From Candidatus Hydrogenedentota bacterium (GTDB lineage: Bacteria; Hydrogenedentota; Hydrogenedentia; Hydrogenedentales; SLHB01): a stretch of DNA of 15,659 nt. Under the pieces are notes generated by a model. That model saw only the letters and a list, made by a program, of their open reading frames with translations. It was not told the origin of the DNA and did not search any database. The DNA lies in contig JAFGTL010000005.1 in the NCBI GenBank assembly GCA_016934125.1, forward strand, positions 1 to 15,659, in the 5' to 3' direction. The position numbers and the translations under genes were made by a program. Below, piece by piece: positions 7,593-14,628 of this stretch (position 1 is its first letter; each line of letters begins with the position of its first letter).

Positions 7593-9197
7593 ATGACGGA
7601 ATCCGTCGAGCCGCCGGTAAAGCGGAAGATCGGCATGATCATGATCGATGACGATCCGGGCGATGTCGAGTTGTTGCGGCGGCTTGTCGAAGAGGTTCCG
7701 GATTGGGACGTGGACTTCTCCGCATTCGCGTCGGCCCAGGAAGGGCGCGCCGAGCTCACGCGGCGGGCGTTCGACGTCGTACTGCTCGATTATTTCCTCG
7801 GTTCGGAGACCGGGCTCGATCTCGTGAAGAAGGTGCGGGCCGCGGGCGACGCGCGGCCGATCATCGTGCTGACGGGCCGGGGCGACGAACACATCGCGGT
7901 GGAGGTGACGCGGGCGGGCGCCTCGGACTACCTCGTCAAGGGCGAGCTGAGCTCGGATCTGTTGCGGCGCGCGATCAACGGGGCCATCGTCCAGCATGAA
8001 CTGAGGAAGGAGAAGGCCCTCCTCGAAGAGGAACTGCGCCAGACGCAGCGGATCGAGACGATCGGCCAGTTGGCGGGGGGTATCGCACACGACTTCAACA
8101 ACATGTTGACGGGCATCATCGGCCACGTCGATCTGGCGCTCATGGAAGCGCGCGGCTGCGACATCGAAACGGATCTGCTCCAGGTTCAGACGACGTGCCG
8201 GCACATGGCGAACCTGATTCAGCGGCTGCTGGGCTTCAGCCGTCGCAGCAAGTCGGATCTGGGCCCTACGGATCTGTGCCAAGTCGTCCGTGAGGCGGAG
8301 ATGGTGCTGTCACACACGATTCCGAAGAACGTCCAGATCGAGGTGAAGACGATCGACGCGCCCCTCATTGTCAACGGAAACGGCACGATGCTTCATCAGG
8401 TGCTGCTCAATTTGGGGATCAACGCGTCCGAGGCCATGCCGAAGGGCGGGACGTTGACCATCCGCACGCGGCGAGTCGTTGCCGATGCGGACTTCCGATT
8501 CGCCCACCCCTCGGCCAAAGAAGGGGAATACGCGTACCTGGAGGTGGAGGACACGGGACGAGGCATCGAGGAGGCCAATCTGAAGCGTATCTTCGAGCCG
8601 TTGTTCACGACAAAGGATCTCGATGCGCGGAAGGGTACGGGCCTGGGCTTGGCCGTGGTGTGGCAGAATATCAAGGAACACCACGGCTTCGTGACGGTGT
8701 ACAGCGAGGTGGGGCAGGGCACTGTGTTCCATCTGTACCTGCCGCTTGTGGCCGGCCAAGCGGAGGCCCGGCACAATGCCGGCGGGGATGGCATCCCGAC
8801 GGGGAGCGAGACGATCCTTGTCGTGGACGACGAGCAGGTGGTGCGGAGCGTCGCCACGCGGATGCTCCAGCGCCTGGGATACAAGGTGTACAGCGCACCG
8901 GACGGCGCGGAAGCCTTGTCCGTCTACGAAAATCTGAAGGATGAGATCGATGCCGTGCTGCTCGATCTGGCCATGCCGCGCATGGGGGGAAAGGAGTGCA
9001 TTCATGGACTCCTCGCGGTGAATCCGGAGGCCCGGGTGCTCTTCTCGAGCGGGCATGACATGACCGCCAGGATGCAGGAGCTGCTGGATCTGGGCGCGAA
9101 GGGCGTCATCCAGAAACCCTATCAACTGTCGGATCTGGCCCGGCGGATTCGCTCGCTCTTCGCGGACTCGCGGGAAGATGCCTCACCCGCCCCGTGA
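7593..9197 (+). CDS. Soluble hybrid histidine kinase, REC-HisKA-HATPase-REC (534 aa)
   Basis: The start is 3 bp after the regulator's stop, with GAGGAG in the end of that gene serving as the ribosome site. Order: N-terminal receiver (about 13-130) with DDDPGD, D66 in LLDYFLG, T94 and K116 (in VKG rather than the usual KP); a helical linker (132-155); HisKA with H166 in GGIAHDFNN; HATPase with N273/N277, DTGRGI (320-325) and GTGLGL (348-353); C-terminal receiver (about 407-522) with DD at 412-413, D458 in LLDLAMPRMGG, S485/S486 and K508 in QKPY. No transmembrane or sensor domain is present, so input is presumably phosphorylation of the first receiver or a protein contact. Together with the two preceding genes it could make a relay. 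No DNA-binding or enzymatic output is attached. Confidence 0.93.
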   Translation: MTESVEPPVKRKIGMIMIDDDPGDVELLRRLVEEVPDWDVDFSAFASAQEGRAELTRRAFDVVLLDYFLGSETGLDLVKKVRAAGDARPIIVLTGRGDEHIAVEVTRAGASDYLVKGELSSDLLRRAINGAIVQHELRKEKALLEEELRQTQRIETIGQLAGGIAHDFNNMLTGIIGHVDLALMEARGCDIETDLLQVQTTCRHMANLIQRLLGFSRRSKSDLGPTDLCQVVREAEMVLSHTIPKNVQIEVKTIDAPLIVNGNGTMLHQVLLNLGINASEAMPKGGTLTIRTRRVVADADFRFAHPSAKEGEYAYLEVEDTGRGIEEANLKRIFEPLFTTKDLDARKGTGLGLAVVWQNIKEHHGFVTVYSEVGQGTVFHLYLPLVAGQAEARHNAGGDGIPTGSETILVVDDEQVVRSVATRMLQRLGYKVYSAPDGAEALSVYENLKDEIDAVLLDLAMPRMGGKECIHGLLAVNPEARVLFSSGHDMTARMQELLDLGAKGVIQKPYQLSDLARRIRSLFADSREDASPAP

Positions 9198-9225
9198 ACG
9201 GCAGCGCGGAACCGTGGCCGGTTCA
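9195..9225 (+). terminator. Possible weak terminator of the signalling operon
   Basis: GAACCG (9209-9214) pairs with CGGTTC (9219-9224) around TGGC. An alternative fold pairs TGAACGGC at the stop codon with GCCGGTTCA with one bulge. The sequence after it is only moderately T-rich, so this is a weak candidate; the next gene has its own promoter just downstream. Confidence 0.3.
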
Positions 9226-9246
9226 TTCCATTCCGGGCTGATACCC

Positions 9247-9276
9247 TTGCCGGATGCGGGCCGCCGCCGCTACGAT
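9247..9276 (+). promoter_or_regulatory. Promoter of the GH5-like gene
   Basis: TTGCCG (9247-9252) and TACGAT (9271-9276) are separated by 18 bp. The start would be near 9283, giving a leader of about 36 nt. Both boxes match consensus at four to five of six positions. Confidence 0.5.
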
Positions 9277-9283
9277 GAAAGCC

Positions 9284-9303
9284 CTCGGCCGTGGACAGCC
9301 GGG
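9284..9303 (+). repeat. 6-bp inverted repeat at predicted mRNA 5' end
   Basis: CTCGGC (9284-9289) can pair with GCCGGG (9298-9303), with one G-U pair, around an 8-nt loop. The stem begins 8 nt after the -10 box. It is the weakest of three hairpins placed this way in the window. Confidence 0.4.
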
Positions 9304-9318
9304 AGACAAGGGGGATAC

Positions 9319-11913
9319 ATGCGATACAGCCTGTCTATTGCGCTGGCAATCGCCGGCGCGGCGGCAATGCCGGCGGCCGGGCAAGTGTCCGACGAGACGC
9401 CGGGCTATTTCCCGTTCTGGATTCCGGCCTTGGACACAAGCGCGTCGTTTACGGACATGGCGTTTCTGAGTCCGGAACCGGCAGGGGCGGCGGGCCGGGT
9501 GACGGTGGCGGACGGGCATTTCTGCGACTGCCACGGCAACCGGCTCCGCTTGCTGGGCACGAACTTGTGCTTCCTGGGGGCCTTCCCCGAGAAGGAGAAC
9601 GCCGCCGCCATTGCCGGCCATTTGCGGAAGCTGGGCATCAACGTCGTCCGGTTCCACCACATCGACGGCCGGACGGATCGGGGCGGGATCTGGCTGCCGG
9701 AGCAGACGGGCTTCAACCCGGAGCAACTCGACAGACTGGACTGGCTGATCCACCAACTCAAAGAGCACGGGGTATACATCAACCTCAACCTGCACGTGTC
9801 GAGGACGTATCCCGGAATGCCGAAGGACGGGCCGCGCGCGTTCCGGTATGGCAAGGGCCTGGACAATTTCTACCCGGACTTCATCCGGTTGCAGCAGGAA
9901 TACGCACGGGCCCTGCTGGGGCATCGCAATCCGTATACCGGCGCGACGTATGCCGAGGAACCGGCGGTCATCGTAGTCGAGCTGAACAACGAGAACGCCC
10001 TGACGAACGTCGGCTGGCATGATCTGCGCGCCATGCCCGAGCCGTATCATTCCGAGTTGACTCGGCAATGGCGGGCGTGGTTGAAGGCGCGGTATGGGAG
10101 CACCGAGACGCTCCGAGCGCGCTGGGATGCATCGAGCGAGCCGCTCGGGGACGAACTGCTCGCGAACGGCGGCTTCCAGGAGGGCGTGAAGGGCTGGGTG
10201 CGCGAACAGGGCGGCGGATCGCAGATGGCCGCGGAGACGGCGGAGGATGCGGGGGCGGCGTCCGGCCGCGCACTCGTCGTGACAACCTTGAAGCCGGGGC
10301 GGGAGTCGTGGAGCCTCCAGGTGTATCAAACCGGCCGGAACCTCGAGGCCGGCGCACCGTACACGTTCACGTTCCGGGCGCGGGCCGATGCAGCCTGCGA
10401 CATCGACCTCAGCGTCATGCTGGACAGGGCGCCGTGGCATGGGTGCGGGCTGCGCGAAAGGGCCTCGATTTCGGAGGAATGGCAGACATTCTCATACACG
10501 TTCCAGTGCGTCGATCCCGAGCCCAACCATTGCCGCGTGGGATTCAACTTCCGGAACCGCATCGGCCAGTTCGCGCTGGCCGACGTGTCGCTCCGGCGGG
10601 GGGGCCTCGTGGGCCTGGGGCTGGATCAGTCGCTCGAAGCAAATAACATCCCGCTCGCGCCATCGAACGCCGGGGACGCGCAGAAGGAGGATTTCTGGCA
10701 ATTCCTCTATGACACGGAGTGCGCCTACGTGCGCAGCATGCGGAAGGTAGTCAAGGAAGAGCTGGGCGTACAGGCCGCGGTGTGCGATACGCAGGCGAGC
10801 TACGGCGGGCTGTTCGGCACGGTTCGCGAGGGGACGTACAGCGACTACACCGACATGCACAGCTATTGGCAACACCCGCAGTTTCCGGGCAAGCCGTGGG
10901 ACGGCGGCAATTGGCACATCGGGAACACGTCGATGGTGGCGCAGGAAGGCACGGGGACGCTCGGGCGCCTCGCCTGGGCGCGCAACGTCCACAAGCCCTA
11001 CACCGTCAGCGAGTATGATCATCCCGCGCCGAGCGACTACGCCGTCGAGTTGTTTCCCGTGCTTGCCTCGTTCGCCGCATTCCAGGACTGGGATGGCATC
11101 TACCAGTTCTGCTATCGATCCTGCCTGATCGGCGATGAGCCCCACAAGCTGTCCGGATACTTCGAACTATGGTGCCATCCCGGCAAGCAAGTCTTCCTGC
11201 CAATCGCGGCGCTCATGTTCCGGATGGGCGCGGTGCGCGCCGGGGACACGCCATGCGTCGCGTCCATCCCCACGGGCGGGATTGCCCACGAAGTCGTAGC
11301 CCATCCGAAGGCCGTGTCGGATCTCAGTGCGCTGGCGCCGGTGGCGCTGGTGCGTCCTGTGGGCATCCGGCTGACAGAGGGCCCGGGCCCGCTCGAGATC
11401 CCGGCGGTCGAGCCGCCCGTCGGGGCGCGCAAGTCGGAATCGGGTGAAATCGTGTGGGACTCGACGGATCCGGCCCAAGCGGCGTACACGGTAAACGCGC
11501 CGGCCGTGCGCGCGGCAGTCGGCTTCATCGGGGGCCGCGCGATCCGGCTCGGCGATGTAACCATCCAGGTGACGGGGACGGAGGGCGGTTGGGCGGCCGT
11601 GGCGGTGGGCGCGCTGGATGGCAAGCCCATCGCGGAATCGGGCCGGATCCTCGTGGTGGCTGCAGGCCGCGTCGAGAACACCGGAATGGGCTGGAACGAG
11701 GCGCGCACGTCGGTTCTGAATCGGTGGGGCCAGGCGCCAGCGGTTGCGGAGGGCATCACCGCGACGATCCGGCTGCCGGCCGGGGCCGAGGCGAACGCGC
11801 TGGACGGCACCGGGACGCCAAAGGGGGGCGTGCCGCTGGCCGCGCGAGCGGGTGGCGTCGAACTGGCGATCGGGCCCGAGTACGAGACGCTGTGGTACGG
11901 CGTGACGCGGTAA
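9319..11913 (+). CDS. Secreted GH5-like glycoside hydrolase with an inserted carbohydrate-binding module (864 aa)
   Basis: The start at 9319 follows AAGGGGGA and gives a signal peptide (MRYSLSIALAIAGAAA to about residue 20). The barrel begins near residue 60 (HGNRLRLLGTN). Clan GH-A/GH5-type residues are visible: R111 in VVRFHH, H159 in NLNLHV, N224-E225 in ELNNEN as the acid/base, H513 in DMHSYW, E565 in TVSEYDHP as the nucleophile, and W591. About 340 residues separate the two glutamates, far more than usual, because a jelly-roll module (about 275-430, opening LLANGGFQEGVKGWV, ending FALADVSLRRGG) is inserted after the acid/base strand. Residues from about 690 form a separate beta-rich C-terminal domain. 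Such enzymes cleave beta-linked polysaccharides (glucan, mannan or galactan); the substrate cannot be read here. It sits downstream of the signalling operon but has its own promoter. Confidence 0.9.
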   Translation: MRYSLSIALAIAGAAAMPAAGQVSDETPGYFPFWIPALDTSASFTDMAFLSPEPAGAAGRVTVADGHFCDCHGNRLRLLGTNLCFLGAFPEKENAAAIAGHLRKLGINVVRFHHIDGRTDRGGIWLPEQTGFNPEQLDRLDWLIHQLKEHGVYINLNLHVSRTYPGMPKDGPRAFRYGKGLDNFYPDFIRLQQEYARALLGHRNPYTGATYAEEPAVIVVELNNENALTNVGWHDLRAMPEPYHSELTRQWRAWLKARYGSTETLRARWDASSEPLGDELLANGGFQEGVKGWVREQGGGSQMAAETAEDAGAASGRALVVTTLKPGRESWSLQVYQTGRNLEAGAPYTFTFRARADAACDIDLSVMLDRAPWHGCGLRERASISEEWQTFSYTFQCVDPEPNHCRVGFNFRNRIGQFALADVSLRRGGLVGLGLDQSLEANNIPLAPSNAGDAQKEDFWQFLYDTECAYVRSMRKVVKEELGVQAAVCDTQASYGGLFGTVREGTYSDYTDMHSYWQHPQFPGKPWDGGNWHIGNTSMVAQEGTGTLGRLAWARNVHKPYTVSEYDHPAPSDYAVELFPVLASFAAFQDWDGIYQFCYRSCLIGDEPHKLSGYFELWCHPGKQVFLPIAALMFRMGAVRAGDTPCVASIPTGGIAHEVVAHPKAVSDLSALAPVALVRPVGIRLTEGPGPLEIPAVEPPVGARKSESGEIVWDSTDPAQAAYTVNAPAVRAAVGFIGGRAIRLGDVTIQVTGTEGGWAAVAVGALDGKPIAESGRILVVAAGRVENTGMGWNEARTSVLNRWGQAPAVAEGITATIRLPAGAEANALDGTGTPKGGVPLAARAGGVELAIGPEYETLWYGVTR

Positions 11914-11919
11914 GCGCGG

Positions 11920-11945
11920 AGCCCGCCGCGTTCGGGCGGCGGGCT
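11920..11945. terminator. Shared hairpin between convergent genes
   Basis: AGCCCGCCGC (11920-11929) and GCGGCGGGCT (11936-11945) form a perfect 10-bp GC-rich stem with loop GTTCGG. It fills almost the whole gap between the two convergent stop codons and overlaps the sulfatase TAG (minus strand, 11946-11944). There is no T-run on either side, so it may act as a bidirectional U-less terminator or a 3'-end protecting hairpin. Confidence 0.65.
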
Positions 11946-13455
11946 ACCGGGGCGGCCGGGCTGCCTGCCAGCCGGCGCGAAGCTGCGCGGTGAGCCGGTT
12001 CACGAGGGCCTCGTTTTCGGGATACCCGGCGATGTTCTCGTTTTCGTCCGGATCCGTCTCGTGGTCGTACAGCTCATACTCGGTGAACGGCTTGTTGATG
12101 CCGCGCCACTCGGTCAGGCGGTAGCGATCGGTTCGCATCGAGTAGCCCATGATGCGTCCCACGTCCTCGATGCCGCGGGGATACTGGCTGAACGCGGCGG
12201 CCTTCCATGGGCGGCCGGGCTCGTCGAGCAAGGGGGCGAAACTGTCGCCTTCGAGCCCGTCGGGCAAGGGCAGGCCGCACACCTCGCACAGCGATGGGTA
12301 GATGTCGACGAACTCGACGAGGGCGTCACTCGTGGCGCCGGGTGCGCGCCGCTTCGGGGCGCTCATGATGAGAGGTGCGTGCACCGAGGTCTCGAAGTTG
12401 GTGTGCTTGCACCACATGCCGTGCTCGCCCAGTTGCCACCCGTGGTCGCCCCACACGACGATCACCGTGTTGTCCCGGAGGCCAAGGCGATCCAACTCGT
12501 CAATGACGCGGCCAATCTGCGCGTCCGTGTAGCTGGCGCAGGCGTAGTAGCCGTGGATCAACGCGCGGGCCTGTTCGTCGGTGACGGGGCCCTTCTTGGG
12601 CATGCCATAGTAGTGGCGAAGCTCGCCCCAGTTGCTCAGGGCGTAGTGCGGCGCGTTCTTCGGCGCAAAGGGGTTGTCAGCGAGGGACAGTTCCTCGCGG
12701 CGGTAGAGATCCCAGTAGCGTTTCGGGGCGACGAAGGGCAGATGGGGCTTGAGGAACCCGACGCCGAGGAAGAAGGGCTTGTCCTTGGCCTCGCGGAGGG
12801 CCTCGATGGCGCGGTCGGCCGTCTGCCCGTCGGCCAAGGCGTTGTCGGGCACGTCGGGCGCCTCCCAGGCGGCCCCCCGGGCCCGTTGCCGCCAGTCACG
12901 GATATCCCGGCCTGCGGCGCGCGCCTCCTCGTTGAGCCGCTGCATCAGGGCCTGGTTCTCCGGTGTGTGGTACGTGCCAGACGTCGGCTTCCACCACGGC
13001 ACGCTCCAGGACTGGGCGTCATCCAGGCCGCCGTGGTAAACCTTGCTGAAGCCGGCCGTGTGGTATCCGTGGTTCTTGAAGTGCTCGGGGAGCGTGACGA
13101 CGCCCGGGATGGTGGAACGGAAATGGGTGTCGAGATCGTAGACGCGCGTCGTGTCGGGCCGGCGCCCGGTGAGGAGCGAGGTGCGCGAGGGGCTGCACAC
13201 GGCCTGCTGGCAATAGGCCCGCGTAAACACCACGCCGCGCGCGGCCAATTCATCCAGGTGCGGGGACTGCGCCACCGGATCGCCGTAACAGCCGAGCTGC
13301 GGCCGCAGATCGTCCACCGCGATGAAAAGCACGTTCATCCGCCCGGCTGCGGCGGGCGCCGCCTCGGGCGCGGCCGCCAACGCCCGCCCGGCCAACCACG
13401 CCGCCCCTCCGGCCATGGCGCTGCCGAGAAACCTCCGCCGAGTACAGGTTCGCAT
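11944..13455 (-). CDS. Tat-exported arylsulfatase, iduronate-2-sulfatase-like (503 aa)
   Basis: The chosen start at 13455 has GAGGAGGAG 6-8 nt upstream and places a twin-arginine signal at the N-terminus (TRRRFLGSAMAGGAAWLAGRALA). The catalytic motif C87-S-P-S-R91-T-S-L-L-T-G-R is the sulfatase signature whose cysteine is converted to formylglycine. Metal ligands D48-D49 (AVDDLRP) and D337-H338 (VVWGDHGW) are present, as are K350 and H351 in WCKHTNFE. The DDLRPxLGCYGD opening, SPHLDELAARG and the FSKVYH segment match the iduronate-2-sulfatase-like subgroup. It hydrolyses sulfate esters from a sugar or polysaccharide in the periplasm or outside; the exact substrate is not certain. Maturation needs a formylglycine-generating enzyme or anaerobic maturase, not seen here. 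The gene is convergent with the GH5-like gene and divergent from the outer-membrane gene. Confidence 0.93.
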   Translation of the reverse strand: MRTCTRRRFLGSAMAGGAAWLAGRALAAAPEAAPAAAGRMNVLFIAVDDLRPQLGCYGDPVAQSPHLDELAARGVVFTRAYCQQAVCSPSRTSLLTGRRPDTTRVYDLDTHFRSTIPGVVTLPEHFKNHGYHTAGFSKVYHGGLDDAQSWSVPWWKPTSGTYHTPENQALMQRLNEEARAAGRDIRDWRQRARGAAWEAPDVPDNALADGQTADRAIEALREAKDKPFFLGVGFLKPHLPFVAPKRYWDLYRREELSLADNPFAPKNAPHYALSNWGELRHYYGMPKKGPVTDEQARALIHGYYACASYTDAQIGRVIDELDRLGLRDNTVIVVWGDHGWQLGEHGMWCKHTNFETSVHAPLIMSAPKRRAPGATSDALVEFVDIYPSLCEVCGLPLPDGLEGDSFAPLLDEPGRPWKAAAFSQYPRGIEDVGRIMGYSMRTDRYRLTEWRGINKPFTEYELYDHETDPDENENIAGYPENEALVNRLTAQLRAGWQAARPPR

Positions 13456-13495
13456 GATGGCTCCTCCTCGTCCCGTGCCCATCGGGTGTTCTCCC

Positions 13496-13524
13496 ATTCT
13501 CTCCTCTCGCGCGACAGTGATCAA
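13496..13524 (-). promoter_or_regulatory. Candidate promoter of the sulfatase gene
   Basis: On the minus strand TTGATC (13524-13519) is followed after 17 bp by GAGAAT (13501-13496). The start would be near 13489, with a leader of about 33 nt carrying the strong GAGGAGGAG site. The -10 matches only four of six positions. Confidence 0.35.
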
Positions 13525-13544
13525 GCCCGCCGGGCGCCGTGGTT

Positions 13545-13572
13545 TTGCTTGGCGCAGGCGGCCTGCTATAAT
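13545..13572 (+). promoter_or_regulatory. Strong promoter of the outer-membrane protein gene
   Basis: TTGCTT (13545-13550) is followed by 16 bp and a perfect extended -10, TGCTATAAT (13564-13572). This is the best promoter in the window. The predicted start is near 13579, giving a leader of about 77 nt. Confidence 0.7.
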
Positions 13573-13579
13573 CCGGCCT

Positions 13580-13598
13580 TTCCGCGGCACCCGCGGAA
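13580..13598 (+). repeat. 8-bp perfect hairpin at predicted mRNA 5' end
   Basis: TTCCGCGG (13580-13587) and CCGCGGAA (13591-13598) form a perfect stem with a CAC loop, starting 8 nt after the TATAAT box. A stem at the extreme 5' end is known to stabilise some outer-membrane protein mRNAs such as ompA; a similar role here is inference. Confidence 0.6.
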
Positions 13599-13655
13599 CG
13601 GCGCCAGCCGTGGCCGGCTTGTCGATGACGCCGCGTGTTGCATCAAGGGAGAATC

Positions 13656-14561
13656 ATGCACCGGACTCGCACCGACGCCCCGTGGGTTCTGTTTGTCCGC
13701 ACGTCGCTTGCAGGATTGGCCGCTGCCGCGCTGATACTGGGCGCGAGCGCAGCCCCTGCCGAAGCCCCTGCCGAGGCTGGCGCCCTGGGCGCGCCGGGTG
13801 CGCATTGCGCGGAGGTGGCCGATGCGGCGGGCGCCGGCAAGACCGCCCCGATCCGGCTGGACGCGCCGGAATCCGAGGATGGGGCGCGGCCGCTCCGGTG
13901 GTTTCTGTTTGTGGCCGCGGCGAATCCGTATCCGCGCATCGAAAGCGAAGATCTGATCGACGCGACATTCAATCCGGCGATGCATTTCCTCGCGCCGGGA
14001 TACGACGACGTCGGCACGGTGGGCGATCTGCGCGATCGCGGCATGCTGTGGACGCCCTATATCGGGCTGGGTTACATTCTCTCAGAACGGTGGTCGGTGT
14101 TCGTGCAGGCGGGATACGCCTCGGGCAAGGTGCGGACGAAAGACGACGACTGGAGCATTCTGCTGGTTCCGATTCATACGGATTTCGAGATCGAACGCGG
14201 GGCGCTGTATGCGGGCCTGGGCCTCGATTACTTCCCGTGGGGCATGCCGGAGTTGCGCGAGTACTCAGGCATCCGCGATCGCCTTCGGGGCGCGCGGCCG
14301 ACGTTGGGAACGCGCCTGACTTGGACGTACGCGACGTACGACGTGAAAGTGCAGGTGGGCCTGCGGGATGTGCAGAATCTGATCAACTACGAGCTGAGCG
14401 ACGCGTGGCTGTTGCCGAGTTTCAACGCGAACGTAGGCGTGGACGTGCCGCTGTCCAAGCGGAGCGTGTTCTCGGCCAATGTGGGATACAACTTCTTCGT
14501 CGATCGGGCCTACGACTTCGCCGGCCCGTCGTTGGTGGTTGGGTGGAAATATCACTTCTGA
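13656..14561 (+). CDS. Outer-membrane beta-barrel protein (301 aa)
   Basis: The start at 13656 has AAGGGAG 5-8 nt upstream. An N-terminal signal peptide (hydrophobic 11-32, ending near ASAAPAEA) is followed by a low-complexity Ala/Pro/Glu stretch and then, from about residue 80, alternating hydrophobic-polar strands rich in aromatic and Gly residues (RWFLFVAAA, YIGLGYIL, RWSVFVQAGYASG, ALYAGLGLDYFPWG, VFSANVGYNFF). The last residues, GWKYHF, end in Phe, the usual C-terminal signal for insertion by the BAM complex. About 8-12 strands are likely, in the OmpA/OmpW-like size range, but I do not recognise a family. No periplasmic anchor domain is visible. It has a strong promoter and a 5' hairpin, consistent with high expression. 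The sulfotransferase gene starts 67 bp downstream with no clear promoter, so co-transcription is possible. Confidence 0.82.
   Translation: MHRTRTDAPWVLFVRTSLAGLAAAALILGASAAPAEAPAEAGALGAPGAHCAEVADAAGAGKTAPIRLDAPESEDGARPLRWFLFVAAANPYPRIESEDLIDATFNPAMHFLAPGYDDVGTVGDLRDRGMLWTPYIGLGYILSERWSVFVQAGYASGKVRTKDDDWSILLVPIHTDFEIERGALYAGLGLDYFPWGMPELREYSGIRDRLRGARPTLGTRLTWTYATYDVKVQVGLRDVQNLINYELSDAWLLPSFNANVGVDVPLSKRSVFSANVGYNFFVDRAYDFAGPSLVVGWKYHF
13751..13774 (+). repeat. Tandem 12-bp repeat, two copies
   Basis: AGCCCCTGCCGA occurs twice head to tail at 13751-13762 and 13763-13774, encoding the repeated A-P-A-E in the segment just after the predicted signal peptide. Being in frame, copy-number change would alter only the linker length. 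Confidence 0.8.
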
Positions 14562-14628
14562 CGCGGCTCAGGAAGCGCCGGGCCTGCGCCGGCGATGAAA
14601 CAGCGGGGCGGTAGACGGGGTCTATCAG

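Noticed and set aside
13456..13590. Longer sulfatase start at 13590.
   Set aside because: It would bury the twin-arginine signal 45 residues inside the protein and run across the divergent promoter; 13455 has a strong ribosome site.
12061..13734. Long plus-strand frame opposite the sulfatase.
   Set aside because: The sulfatase signature, metal ligands and Tat signal fix the minus strand as coding; the plus frame crosses the promoter region and has no motif.
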